The notes beneath the pieces were generated by a model, which ran no database searches, had not been told where the DNA came from, and saw nothing but the letters and a program-made list of their open reading frames with translations. DNA of 64,000 nt, from positions 2,108,001-2,172,000 of the forward strand of contig NZ_CP020562.1 in assembly GCF_002082565.1 (NCBI RefSeq), read 5' to 3'. The position numbers and the translations under genes are program-made. Numbering within the stretch: position 1 is the first letter of the stretch; every line of letters begins with the position of its first letter. This DNA comes from Halomonas sp. GT. Its GTDB lineage: Bacteria; Pseudomonadota; Gammaproteobacteria; Pseudomonadales; Halomonadaceae. This document shows, in pieces, positions 15,725 to 24,152 of the stretch.

Positions 15725-16050
15725 ATACCGTCACCCAACTCCCCGCCCCAGTGCTAACGCAAGCACACCGCGATGCCATGGCCTACATCCAAGCTCTGGC
15801 AATCACGATCAGCATGCAAGGCACTTATGCAGTAAGCATTGAATACTCTGGTCAAGTTCATGAGTTCAGCGCCCATGTGTTGCTGTTTAGCGAGATAGAG
15901 CAGCGGAACTTCAAAGCGCTCACCACTATAAATGTACAGCTCCCGGGCCGCTGCTCATGGATGGGCGCTCCCGCGCTGCAAGAGCTACAGACCATGGCAC
16001 TAATACTGGAAGGTTTCCTAACCCCACCTACAGGAGACGACGCCGCATGA
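15721..16050 (+). CDS. phage early protein, function unknown
   Basis: This 109-residue protein has no family I recognise. It looks like a small alpha/beta protein: a helix (AHRDAMAYIQALAITISM), strands around YAVSIEYSGQVHEFSAHVLLF, and a C-terminal helix. It overlaps both neighbours at start and stop codons, a tight operon layout that supports it being real. No membrane segment or signal peptide is seen. Confidence 0.6.
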   Translation: MNTVTQLPAPVLTQAHRDAMAYIQALAITISMQGTYAVSIEYSGQVHEFSAHVLLFSEIEQRNFKALTTINVQLPGRCSWMGAPALQELQTMALILEGFLTPPTGDDAA

Positions 16051-16367
16051 ACGCCCCCCAACACCCACCGCCCGCCCGCGTACTCGGCCAGCGCTACACA
16101 CTTCAAGAAGCGGCCGCACTGCTGGGCACTGGCCGCAACACGCTGTGCAAGCAACTACGTGAGATCGGCATGCTGGATGCTTCCAACGTGGCCACCCGCC
16201 CGCACACATCAACTGGCCGCTTGGTGGTTGAGCTAAAAGCCTATGAAAACCCAGGACTAGGCACCGAACGCCCCTACGGTAAAACGCTGGTCACAGAACG
16301 CGGCCTGCTCTACATCGCAAATCGCCTAAGCATCCGCATCCAGCGTGAAGCCGCCAACGACAGCTGA
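16047..16367 (+). CDS. KilAC-domain phage antirepressor-like protein
   Basis: The start at 16047 overlaps the previous stop (ATGA) and has AGGAG upstream; this gives 106 residues. The helix-turn-helix-like segment YTLQEAAALLGTGRNTLCKQLREIGML and the late RPYGKTLVTERGLLYIANRL are typical of the KilA-C domain at the end of phage antirepressors. It lacks the N-terminal BRO/AntA part, so it is a stand-alone KilAC protein. Such proteins often modulate CI or DNA metabolism. Confidence 0.7.
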   Translation: MNAPQHPPPARVLGQRYTLQEAAALLGTGRNTLCKQLREIGMLDASNVATRPHTSTGRLVVELKAYENPGLGTERPYGKTLVTERGLLYIANRLSIRIQREAANDS

Positions 16368-16457
16368 CCTATAACCCCGTTTCGCGACGCTGCCAATGCA
16401 GCGCCGAAAAACCACGGCCTAAAGGCCACACCACCACGTAGATAGAGGAAACCAATC

Positions 16458-16811
16458 ATGGCTAACGAACCTACCTCAACCGACATTAACGCCCTGCTCG
16501 ACGATCTAGACGCCGGCATCTTCCGCGAAAAGCTAGCCCGAGCCCTAAGTGATGCCGCTGCTGGTTGCGTCGCTCATGGCAAAGCCGCTGACGTCACCAT
16601 CAAGTTCAGCCTGAAGCAGATCGCGGACAGCTCCCAAGTCGATTGCGCCCACAAGCTCAGCTATGTAGTGCCCACCGCCAAAGGCAAGCGCTCTGAGGAG
16701 AACACCACAAAAACGCCGCTATACGTCGGCCGTGGTGGCAAGCTCACGCTGTTCCCCGAAAACCAGGGAAAGTTTGAGTTTAACGAACAGCCCAACACCC
16801 AGCGCGCCTAA
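16458..16811 (+). CDS. conserved phage protein upstream of the DUF2303 gene
   Basis: This 117-residue protein begins MANEPTSTDINALLDDLDAGIF and has an AGAGGAAACC site upstream. The middle (AAGCVAHGKAADVTIKFSLKQIADSSQVDCAHKLSYVVPTAKGK) forms a small beta-rich domain often found next to YfdQ/DUF2303 proteins in prophages. The end (PLYVGRGGKLTLFPENQGKFEF) is also typical. Its role is unknown; the pairing suggests a recombination or nucleic-acid-related function. Confidence 0.6.
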   Translation: MANEPTSTDINALLDDLDAGIFREKLARALSDAAAGCVAHGKAADVTIKFSLKQIADSSQVDCAHKLSYVVPTAKGKRSEENTTKTPLYVGRGGKLTLFPENQGKFEFNEQPNTQRA

Positions 16812-16868
16812 CCAGCGCACTGACACACCCAAAACCCACCAACGCAAACCAATGCAAGAGGAATGACC

Positions 16869-17672
16869 ATGGACCATCAAGCCATCGAAAAGATTGAAGC
16901 CCTCGTTCACGCGGCACAGATCGGCAACCCGGGCACCGATGCCCCTACGATGTTGGTACCGAAGGGCTACGAGCTGCAGTCGCTAGAAAACTTTCAACAA
17001 TCGCCCGCCCGCTTCCGTGGCAGCTTCACCACCAGCTCGATTGAAGACTACGCCGCCTACGTCAACGAAGAGGATGAATCACGCGTCTTCGTCAACGTGG
17101 ATGCCATGTCGGCCAAGGCGTTTTTCGACTTGGGCAACGCCGTCGATCCAGGCCACGGCGACCACACCGCCACGCTCAGCCTGGATAAAACCAGCGCCTT
17201 CGTGGCGTGCCTGAACGCCCACGAAAGCGCATTCGGCCAGAAAGAGCTGGCCCACTGGATCGAAGATTGGCACCACTGCATCACCGGGATCGACAGCAAT
17301 GGCCAGGAGATGACCGCTCAGAAGCTCGCCGCCGCCGTCCGGCGCATCGAGATCAAGGCCAGCTCCGAGCGCGTGTCAGAGGATCGCGACTGGGGCAGCA
17401 GCCGGTCAGGCATGGACGCGCTAGATGCCAGCGCAGGTGGCAGCACACCCGACATCATCCGCTTCCACTGCCTGCCGTATGAGGGGTTGTCGTATCGCAC
17501 GTTTGAAATTCGCGTTTCTATTCTCACCGATGAGACCAAGCCGCGACTGAAGTTGCGCATTATCGGCTTGGAAGCTGCCAAAGAAGAGATGGCGAAAGAG
17601 TTCAAAGAAGTGCTCGCCGAAGAACTAGGCGAACACAGCACCCTGCTACTCGGCGCCTTCAAGAAGTCGTAA
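16869..17672 (+). CDS. DUF2303 protein (YfdQ-like)
   Basis: The start at 16869 is preferred over the ATG six bases earlier because GAGGA then sits at a normal distance. The 267-residue protein follows the DUF2303 pattern: VPKGYELQSLENF near the N-terminus, the FRGSFTTSSIEDYAAYVN segment, and a C-terminal EEMAKEFKEVLAEELG helix after a beta-rich core. E. coli YfdQ in prophage CPS-53 is the named relative. No biochemical role is established. Confidence 0.8.
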   Translation: MDHQAIEKIEALVHAAQIGNPGTDAPTMLVPKGYELQSLENFQQSPARFRGSFTTSSIEDYAAYVNEEDESRVFVNVDAMSAKAFFDLGNAVDPGHGDHTATLSLDKTSAFVACLNAHESAFGQKELAHWIEDWHHCITGIDSNGQEMTAQKLAAAVRRIEIKASSERVSEDRDWGSSRSGMDALDASAGGSTPDIIRFHCLPYEGLSYRTFEIRVSILTDETKPRLKLRIIGLEAAKEEMAKEFKEVLAEELGEHSTLLLGAFKKS

Positions 17673-17740
17673 GCCCACCCAGCAACACCCCGCCGCTGCC
17701 CACCACCAGCGACGGGGTCCCACCAACGGAGAGCAAACCA

Positions 17741-17986
17741 ATGCAAACTGCACAATCCACAAACCAGACGTGCCCACAATACCCACAATTCAAACTGGTG
17801 GAGTTTAACAAGGTTCGCCAAATGCGCGGCACCGAAGCTGCCAGGATTGAGATTATCTATGCCGAAGGCGACCACGATTGGCTCTGGATGTCTGCCGGCG
17901 ACCTACACGGCAACATCCGCCAGTTTGGAGAGCATGAAGCTTTAACCGAAGCACTCAAGGCCTACGGCCAAGGGGGCCGGGAATGA
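17741..17986 (+). CDS. small phage early protein, function unknown
   Basis: This 81-residue protein has GGAG upstream of its ATG and ends in an ATGA overlap with the next gene. It appears to be a small alpha/beta protein with strands around FKLVEFNKV and RIEIIYAEGDHDWLWMSAGDL and a C-terminal helix. No family was recognised. Conserved spacing in the early-left operon supports coding. Confidence 0.55.
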   Translation: MQTAQSTNQTCPQYPQFKLVEFNKVRQMRGTEAARIEIIYAEGDHDWLWMSAGDLHGNIRQFGEHEALTEALKAYGQGGRE

Positions 17987-18594
17987 GCTACGAAGCTTGG
18001 CGTATTACTTTTCAAGACAGCGAGCAGGCCGCGAAAGCGGCCTATGAAGAATCACAGCGCTGGGAGCGCATGTTTACCATGGCGATCAACAGCATCGTTG
18101 AGCTGACTGAAGCCGCAGGCATCCGCAAAGAAGATCAACTTACGGGCGGCACGATCCAGGCTCTCAACGCTATCGATAAACTTAAAGAGCGTAGAGATAA
18201 GTGGAAAACCCGAGCGCTGGAAGCTGAGCAAGGTATTCGTGAAATGGTCGCCAAAGCAGCCAATAACAAACTTGAAGGCTACCGAGAACTAGGCAGGAAA
18301 GCAGCTGCCGCTGAGGAAGAACGCGATGCGTTGGCAGCGCATGTTGAGCGGGCAAAGGCTGCTGTAAAGCAGCTTGAAAACGATTGCTTTGCTGAAGATA
18401 TAGAATTTCCCGAAATGTTTGATTTTCTAAGAGATGAAGATGAAACACCCGCCACCAGCCAAGCCCGCCGCGATGCGTTAAAGCTAGCGGAATTTATCGA
18501 ACAACATGCCGAAAACCTGGGGGCCTGTACGCGTAATTATGCGGATAAGCTAGCTCACGACCTTCACCTCCAAGCTAATGGAGGTGGCCAGTGA
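17983..18594 (+). CDS. coiled-coil phage early protein
   Basis: This 203-residue protein is mainly helical, with long Ala/Glu/Lys/Arg-rich stretches (about 15-120) that read as coiled coil (KLKERRDKWKTRALEAEQGIREMVAKAANN). The C-terminal part resembles phage 'ead/Ea22-like' spacer proteins only loosely, so no function is assigned. It is coupled to both neighbours through four-base stop-start overlaps. Confidence 0.6.
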   Translation: MSYEAWRITFQDSEQAAKAAYEESQRWERMFTMAINSIVELTEAAGIRKEDQLTGGTIQALNAIDKLKERRDKWKTRALEAEQGIREMVAKAANNKLEGYRELGRKAAAAEEERDALAAHVERAKAAVKQLENDCFAEDIEFPEMFDFLRDEDETPATSQARRDALKLAEFIEQHAENLGACTRNYADKLAHDLHLQANGGGQ

Positions 18595-18995
18595 AATTCT
18601 CAATGAACGGCTTCCGCCGCCAGTTTAGCGGGGATGTTAAAGAGCTCCGCTTTATCATCAAAAATGTAATTAACGATGAGTGGTATAGCAAAGAAGAGCT
18701 AGCCGAGGCGTTGAACGCTGTTGTACAGCATAGCAATGTTTTGAACTGCATCTATTCATCCACCGATCCCGACTTCACAGACATGAGCGATCTGGAAGTT
18801 GAGCACCTTGATCTGGATGAAGAACACCAGGATGAAGAAGCGCACCAAGAATCAACACTATGCTCAGAATGCGATGGAGATGGTGCTGTTTTTGGTGTTG
18901 AGTGCTGTATCTGCGATGGAAAAGGAAGGTTAACTGCTGAAGAAGCAACACAGTTCTACAACGAGCGTAGCCAAGTCGAAGGGTATGCCCAATGA
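18591..18995 (+). CDS. phage protein with DnaJ-type zinc-finger repeat
   Basis: This 134-residue protein has an acidic central region (DLEVEHLDLDEEHQDEEAHQ) and then a two-half zinc site, CSECDGDGAVF and CCICDGKGRL. These match the CxxCxGxG repeats of the DnaJ cysteine-rich domain, which normally uses four such repeats; here two form one zinc site. It overlaps the methyltransferase start by four bases. A chaperone-like or protein-binding role is possible but unproven. Confidence 0.6.
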   Translation: MKFSMNGFRRQFSGDVKELRFIIKNVINDEWYSKEELAEALNAVVQHSNVLNCIYSSTDPDFTDMSDLEVEHLDLDEEHQDEEAHQESTLCSECDGDGAVFGVECCICDGKGRLTAEEATQFYNERSQVEGYAQ

Positions 18996-20713
18996 AACGA
19001 CAACCTCCCCACTGGCGCACCCAGTACGCCCTCGACTACGAAGGCGAAATCAACGTCGATCTATTCGCCGGCGGTGGCGGTGCCAGCACCGGATTAGAGA
19101 TAGGTTTGAAGCGACCTGCGCACGTCGCCATCAATCACGATCCCGACGCCATCAGCATGCACACCGCCAATCATCCAGGTGCAGACCACTATGAAACCGA
19201 TGTGTACGAAGTGGACCCGATTGCCGCCACGCATGGGCGCCCGGTTGGCTGGCTGCATGCCAGCCCGGATTGTACCCATCACAGCCAAGCCCGTGGCGGG
19301 CAACCACGCAAACGTGCTATCCGCTCGCTAAGCTGGGTCGTTCACAAATGGGCAGGCCTAGTGCGCCCGCGTGTTATCTCACTGGAGAACGTCGAGCAAA
19401 TACTGCAGTGGGGCCCACTGGTCGCCAAACGCTGCAAAGAAACCGGCCGTGTAATGAAAATCGATGGCACCGTAGCCGCTCCCGGTGAACGAACGCCGAT
19501 CAATGAACAGTTCCTGGTACCGGATAAGAAACGCCGGAGCCAGAATTGGCGGCACTTCATCGGGGGCTTACGGGCACTAGGTTATGAAGTGGAGTGGCGT
19601 ACTATCGCCGCTTGTGACTTTGGCGCCCCCACAACACGCAAGCGTTTATATCTGATCACCCGCCGAGATGGCCAGCCCATCGTCTGGCCGACACCGACTC
19701 ACGCCCGCAAACCCGCCAAGGGCCAAAAGCGCTATGCATCGGCGGCATCGTGTATTGACTGGTCAGACCTTGGCAAAAGCATCTTCAACAGACCCCGCCC
19801 GCTAGCAGAGAACACACTGAAACGCATCGCAAAGGGCATTGATAAGTTCGTGATCGGCGCCGCTGAGCCGTTCATTGTGCCGATTGCCAATTACGGAACC
19901 GGTGAAGTCGTTCAGCCTATTAATGAACCGCTACGCACTATCACTGCATGGCCTAAAGGCGGCAGCTTCGCGGTGGCTTCGCCCTGCTTAGTTCAGCTCG
20001 CCCACGGACAAGGAAAACCCGGTGGCGTCCAGCGCTGGGGAATTGGCAGCCGCGACATTGAAGAACCTATGAACACAATCACGGCCAGCAGTGGCATGGC
20101 AGTGGCCACTGCATTCATGGCACAGATGAATGGCGGCTTTTATGAAGGCGCTGGCAGATCCGCCGATGACCCACTAAGCACCATCACCGGTCGCGGTACC
20201 CAACAACAGATCGTCACCGCCCACTTGATGGTTCAACGCCAAAACCAGCACGGTGCCGACGTAACCGAACCACTCCAGACAATTACAGCAGGCGGCCTTC
20301 ACCATGGTCTAGTGAGATGCACGCTCTCCCAAGAGGTAGAAGAAAGCGCCCTGCAGGTCGCCGCGTTCCTGATGCGCTACCACAGCACCGGCGGCCAATG
20401 GGCAGACCTGCACGACCCGATGACCACCGTGACCACGAAAGACCGGCTTGCCCTGGTGACCGTCTACATCAAAGGCACGCCCTACGTGATCGTGGATATC
20501 TGCCTGCGCATGCTCAAGCCCCGCGAGCTCTACCGCGCCCAAGGCTTCCCAGATAGCTACATCATCGATCGCGGCCACGATGGCAAACCGTTCACCATTA
20601 CCGCGCAAACCCGCATGTGCGGCAACAGCGTCAGCCCGCTCCCCATGGCAGCACTCGCCGCCGCTAACGATCACCAGGTAGTAGAGCTCAACCACATGGA
20701 GGGCGTGGCATGA
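18992..20713 (+). CDS. phage C5 cytosine DNA methyltransferase with repeated target-region motif
   Basis: This 573-residue protein shows the m5C-MTase motifs in order: I (DLFAGGGGASTG, 23-34), IV with the catalytic Cys94 in SPDCTHHS, VI ENV (132-134), VIII RKRLYL (217-221), and IX-X at the C-terminus (RELYRAQGFP, CGNSVSP). Motif IV has PDC where most families have PPC. Five copies of (E/D)P(L/M)xTITx occur at 312, 358, 393, 426 and 475, expanding the recognition region. It probably protects phage DNA from host restriction. It is the largest early-left gene. Confidence 0.88.
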   Translation: MKRQPPHWRTQYALDYEGEINVDLFAGGGGASTGLEIGLKRPAHVAINHDPDAISMHTANHPGADHYETDVYEVDPIAATHGRPVGWLHASPDCTHHSQARGGQPRKRAIRSLSWVVHKWAGLVRPRVISLENVEQILQWGPLVAKRCKETGRVMKIDGTVAAPGERTPINEQFLVPDKKRRSQNWRHFIGGLRALGYEVEWRTIAACDFGAPTTRKRLYLITRRDGQPIVWPTPTHARKPAKGQKRYASAASCIDWSDLGKSIFNRPRPLAENTLKRIAKGIDKFVIGAAEPFIVPIANYGTGEVVQPINEPLRTITAWPKGGSFAVASPCLVQLAHGQGKPGGVQRWGIGSRDIEEPMNTITASSGMAVATAFMAQMNGGFYEGAGRSADDPLSTITGRGTQQQIVTAHLMVQRQNQHGADVTEPLQTITAGGLHHGLVRCTLSQEVEESALQVAAFLMRYHSTGGQWADLHDPMTTVTTKDRLALVTVYIKGTPYVIVDICLRMLKPRELYRAQGFPDSYIIDRGHDGKPFTITAQTRMCGNSVSPLPMAALAAANDHQVVELNHMEGVA

Positions 20714-20794
20714 AGACACTAGGAGTTGGCATTAAGCCCGAAACGATGCCAAGCCAAAGCGCACCCTCGACCTGCACACTATTAGGAGGCGGCA

Positions 20795-21088
20795 ATGCTA
20801 CCGATTGATCACGTCACCATTGAACGATTCAGCGAGCTCACCGGCTACAGCGAGTTTGCGATCAGATCAAAGATCAAGCGCGGAGATTGGCGCCTAAACG
20901 AACAGTTCTTTAAAGCGCCTGACGGGCGGGTTTTAATGTCACTTGAGGGATACGCACAGTGGGTAACCAAAGGAGCAACCAAGAAGGCGTCCGCGCTGCG
21001 TCCAGCAGTAGCATCGAAATCGACTTCTACTACCAGGGCACGCGCTGCCGCGAACGACTCAAGCTCCAGCCCAGCCCCGCTAACCTGA
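20795..21088 (+). CDS. excisionase-like protein
   Basis: This 97-residue protein has AGGAGG seven bases before its ATG. Residues about 8-60 (TIERFSELTGYSEFAIRSKIKRGDWRLNEQFFKAPDGRVLMSLEGYAQWV) form the small winged-helix fold of Xis/recombination directionality factors. The tail is Ser/Thr/Ala-rich and its codons overlap the integrase gene by 130 bases in another frame. Xis would bend attachment-site DNA and favour excision with the integrase next to it. Confidence 0.8.
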   Translation: MLPIDHVTIERFSELTGYSEFAIRSKIKRGDWRLNEQFFKAPDGRVLMSLEGYAQWVTKGATKKASALRPAVASKSTSTTRARAAANDSSSSPAPLT

Positions 21089-22116
21089 AAAAAGCGGCGC
21101 AACATCGCGCCGCGGTAATTTCATCGATCGACGCCGGCACGTTTGATTACCAAGTTACCTTCCCCCGCAGCAAAAATGCACGCAAGTTCATGCGCCAGGA
21201 TCGGCTTGATACTTACCTGCGGCAGTGGCTCGATCTAAAGCGGCCCACTCACAAGGCCTCAACGATCAAAACCTACACCACTATTATTGAGCGGCAATTG
21301 ATCCCTCAGTTCGGCAAGCTTCTACTTGCCGAAGTCACACGCCCCCAAGTGCGCACGTGGGTAGCCTCGCTTAGTTGCGGCAACAAGCGCTTGGCCAATA
21401 TCGTGATGGTTCTGCGGTCGGCGCTAGACGATGCCGTCAATGATGAACTTCTCGATTCAAACCCTCTCCACGGCTGGCACTACCGCTTGAAAGAAGCACC
21501 AGGGCCAAAGAAAGGCCCTGATCCTTTCACACGTGAAGAGCAAGCGGCGATACTCGCTGCAGCGCGAGACAATATACGCCCACTGTTCCAGTTCGCATTC
21601 TGGACAGGCCTTAGACCGAGTGAGTACATCGCGCTGGAATGGGGTGATATCGATTGGCACCGTATGGAAATAACGGTGAACAAATCCATTACCACCGCAG
21701 CAAAAGGAGAAGCCGAAGACACAAAAACAACTGCAGGCAGACGCACAGTCGCCCTGCTACCACCCGCCACCCAGGCGCTCAAAGCACAAATGCAATACAC
21801 CAGGCTTCACCCCAGTGGCCGCATCTTCTTGTGGCCACGCAGCCAGAAGCCACTCAGCGGCGACAACGATATAAGAGAGAAGCTTTGGCGCCCGGTTGTG
21901 ATCCGCTCAGGTGTTCGCTACAGAACGCTCTACCAGACGCGTCACACATACGGTTCGATGATGCTATCCGCAGGCGAGCCGCTAGCTTGGGTCAGCAAGC
22001 AGATGGGGCACCGAGACGTGGTGTTCACCGCCCGCACCTACGCACAATGGATACCCAACACCTCCCCCGAGCTGGGCCTTCGCGCAGTCGAGATGTTCGG
22101 GGGTAGTCAGCTTTAA
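20959..22116 (+). CDS. phage tyrosine integrase (DUF3596 arm-binding type)
   Basis: This 385-residue protein has an N-terminal arm-type DNA-binding domain (SSIEIDFYYQGTRCRERLKL, the DUF3596 pattern), a SAM-like core domain (about 85-165), and a catalytic domain with Arg219 (GLRPSEY), Lys256, Arg328 (YQTRHTY), His351 and nucleophile Tyr361. The residue usually His in HxxR is Tyr325, as in related integrases of this group. The GTG start at 20959 lies within the excisionase gene. The integrase is 46 bases from the tRNA-end attachment site. Confidence 0.9.
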   Translation: MGNQRSNQEGVRAASSSSIEIDFYYQGTRCRERLKLQPSPANLKKAAQHRAAVISSIDAGTFDYQVTFPRSKNARKFMRQDRLDTYLRQWLDLKRPTHKASTIKTYTTIIERQLIPQFGKLLLAEVTRPQVRTWVASLSCGNKRLANIVMVLRSALDDAVNDELLDSNPLHGWHYRLKEAPGPKKGPDPFTREEQAAILAAARDNIRPLFQFAFWTGLRPSEYIALEWGDIDWHRMEITVNKSITTAAKGEAEDTKTTAGRRTVALLPPATQALKAQMQYTRLHPSGRIFLWPRSQKPLSGDNDIREKLWRPVVIRSGVRYRTLYQTRHTYGSMMLSAGEPLAWVSKQMGHRDVVFTARTYAQWIPNTSPELGLRAVEMFGGSQL

Positions 22117-22141
22117 GTCAGCATGTTAATGTAAGTACCTG

Positions 22142-22189
22142 AATTGGTGTGGTACAGAGAAAGTTCGAGTCTCCCCATCCGCACCAATT
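22142..22189. other. prophage attachment site (attR) in the 3' end of a tRNA, probably tRNA-Leu
   Basis: GTTCGAGT followed by CTCCC, CATCCGC, A and CCA (22163-22186) is the T-loop, T-stem, acceptor 3' strand, discriminator and CCA of a tRNA whose 5' acceptor strand would be GCGGATG. There is no tRNA body on the left; the sequence there is phage. Integration restores the full gene at the far end. tRNA-Leu is likely from the acceptor sequence. AATTGGTG (22142) and CACCAATT (22182) also form an inverted repeat across the site. Confidence 0.75.
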
Positions 22190-22207
22190 TAAAGGTCTTT
22201 ACCTTCG

Positions 22208-22243
22208 AAAAATTCGGTAGCTTTATGCTAACCGAATTTTTTT
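22208..22243 (+). terminator. intrinsic terminator downstream of the tRNA 3' end
   Basis: AAATTCGGTAGC pairs with GCTAACCGAATTT across a TTTAT loop (one bulged base), and seven T residues follow. It is probably the original terminator of the host tRNA gene and now also stops transcription leaving the prophage integrase. Confidence 0.75.
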
Positions 22244-22342
22244 GTTTTAGACCTAGTATTACTCAACCAGCTGACCTCAACTTCTTTTTGAGCTACGTTA
22301 GCAGTTATCAATGCCGCTTTGATTTGAGAAGGATCTCAACCC

Positions 22343-22972
22343 ATGGAATGGCTTAAAGATAACGCCCAAGCAATATCTGCGATTGCCAGTATCTGCACCC
22401 TTCTTGTCTGGGTATTTTATGCCCAACTGCTTTACAACGGCTATGTCCGCCAGCGACGCCCCAGGATTATCGTCAATCGAGGCAAGGGGGTTGGCAAAGA
22501 CGCGTTATGCTTGATAAGCAACATGAGCAGTGAAGCCATTTATATTCAGCATTTAGTTGCTGTATTACATACGAATGAGCACTGCTATGAGCTTGATGTT
22601 GTGGAATATCAGCAGCAAAGCGGTGATGATGAAAATGCGGAGTATCGGACACACCAAGGCCCTCTAGCATCGGGCGATTATCTTCACATACAATCCTTTG
22701 GTGCTATCGTTCAGCAGCTTATCAGCCATTATGACATTGATGAGCATTTTTTAAGGCAACAAACGCCTCAGCTTGAAATACGCGTCATCGCTATTTATGG
22801 CTCTGAAGACATGCCTGTCGGTGCATCGCGGTACTTTAAATTAAACTTAACTGCTGACTCGCTACACCAGCTAACCCCGCTGCAAGTCGACACTAAACGC
22901 ATGACCAGCCGTCGAGAACGTAAACGCGTACTGCAATGGGCTAAAGGTATTGAAATGTACAAAGCAAAATAA
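22343..22972 (+). CDS. membrane-anchored protein of unknown function
   Basis: This 209-residue protein has one N-terminal transmembrane helix (about 12-32: ISAIASICTLLVWVFYAQLLY), a basic flank (RQRRPRIIVNRGKG) and a soluble beta-rich cytoplasmic domain, ending in a basic helix (TSRRERKRVLQWAKG). AGAAGGA lies upstream of the ATG at moderate distance. No family was recognised. It is the first complete host gene right of the attachment site. Confidence 0.65.
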   Translation: MEWLKDNAQAISAIASICTLLVWVFYAQLLYNGYVRQRRPRIIVNRGKGVGKDALCLISNMSSEAIYIQHLVAVLHTNEHCYELDVVEYQQQSGDDENAEYRTHQGPLASGDYLHIQSFGAIVQQLISHYDIDEHFLRQQTPQLEIRVIAIYGSEDMPVGASRYFKLNLTADSLHQLTPLQVDTKRMTSRRERKRVLQWAKGIEMYKAK

Positions 22973-23011
22973 CATGTCGCATTCGGACAATACTTTTCTA
23001 GGAACCCATCG

Positions 23012-24049
23012 ATGAAACCAGTGCTCGCGGTCCTCTGCCTTGGCGTATTTTGTGCACTGTCGCCACACTCTTATTCTGCTGAAACCTCTGATACTGAAGC
23101 TTCGACTACAGAGACCTATGCTGCTGAGGAAGATAGCGACTTGCCCGAGTGGGCCGAAACGCGCGTTGAGCCATTTCGAGCACGCATTGGCAATTGGGTA
23201 GACAACACATCAAGAAACATTGACTCGTTTTTTGGTGGTGATCAGTCAGCTTCCGCTGATAACAGATCTTACCTCCGCCTTGGCCAGGAAATTGACTGGA
23301 TGGAAGGCGAAGGCACTAACGGTGACATTAGCGTGCGTTATCGCATCGATCTTCCCACGACAGAAGAGCGCCTTCGGTTAATCATCGAAAGTGATCCTGA
23401 AGAATCGCAAGGCACGCTAGCTGATCAAGGCTCTGGGCGGCTCTATAACGACCAGCGTGATCGCAGAACATCAACATTCGGCCTTGATTGGTTAGAAAGC
23501 AGAGACAAACGTGAGAACTGGAGTAACCGCTTTGGCGCTGGCGTTCGCCTGCGCCTCCCTCTTGACCCCTATGTCCGCTTTACCAGTGAACGCCTGTGGG
23601 ACTTTAAGGATAGCCCCTGGCAGCTACAATCATTTAATCGACTATCCTGGTTTAACAACTCAGGTTATTCAGCACGTACTGAGTGGGATCTTGGCCGCCC
23701 GCTTTCCACCAACCGCCACTTGCGATTTATCACCAATGTGCAATGGCGCGAGGAGGAAGATACGCTTGAGTACAGTGAGGTAGTGCAGCTAAATCAGCGT
23801 TTGAACCGCCGCAGCGCGCTTCGCTATTCAGCTATCGCCATCGGTGAAAGTCTGTCTAACCCGCGAATGACAAACTACTACCTGCAAACCCGCTACCGCA
23901 GAGATATCCATAAAGGAATACTGTTTGCAGATGTCATTCCAGAACTGCATTTTCAGCGAGAGGTTAGCTACGATCCGCGCTGGGCGATGACATTACGAGT
24001 AGAGATGTATTTCCAGCGCGAGCTTCAGAGAGATTACTTTCATTTCTAG
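23012..24049 (+). CDS. outer-membrane beta-barrel protein, function unknown
   Basis: This 345-residue protein starts with a signal peptide (about 1-23, ending SYSA) and an acidic linker. Alternating aromatic and polar strands follow through to a C-terminal Phe (YFHF), the usual end of outer-membrane barrels. Strands such as LRLIIESDPEES, GVRLRLPLDPYVRFTSERLW and LRFITNVQWREEEDTL are visible. It is not a known porin by sequence. Confidence 0.7.
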   Translation: MKPVLAVLCLGVFCALSPHSYSAETSDTEASTTETYAAEEDSDLPEWAETRVEPFRARIGNWVDNTSRNIDSFFGGDQSASADNRSYLRLGQEIDWMEGEGTNGDISVRYRIDLPTTEERLRLIIESDPEESQGTLADQGSGRLYNDQRDRRTSTFGLDWLESRDKRENWSNRFGAGVRLRLPLDPYVRFTSERLWDFKDSPWQLQSFNRLSWFNNSGYSARTEWDLGRPLSTNRHLRFITNVQWREEEDTLEYSEVVQLNQRLNRRSALRYSAIAIGESLSNPRMTNYYLQTRYRRDIHKGILFADVIPELHFQREVSYDPRWAMTLRVEMYFQRELQRDYFHF

Positions 24050-24077
24050 CCATTAGTGACCCAAAGCTAACACGCGA

Positions 24078-24107
24078 TAGGCCACTGGCAGTTCAGCCAA
24101 TGGCCTA
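24078..24107. terminator. candidate bidirectional terminator between convergent genes
   Basis: TAGGCCA pairs with TGGCCTA and, after a C/A mismatch, TGGC pairs with GCCA around AGTTCA. It lies between the barrel-protein gene and the SDR gene, which converge here. The T-run on either side is weak, so the call is tentative. Confidence 0.45.
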
Positions 24108-24152
24108 CTATTTAGATGCAACTGCCAATAGCAATAGCTAGTCTCTTATGAT

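Noticed and set aside
20710..20808. 32-codon frame starting in the methyltransferase stop codon
   Set aside because: It has a possible RBS but no recognisable content, and it runs into the excisionase start. The evidence is too thin to call a gene.
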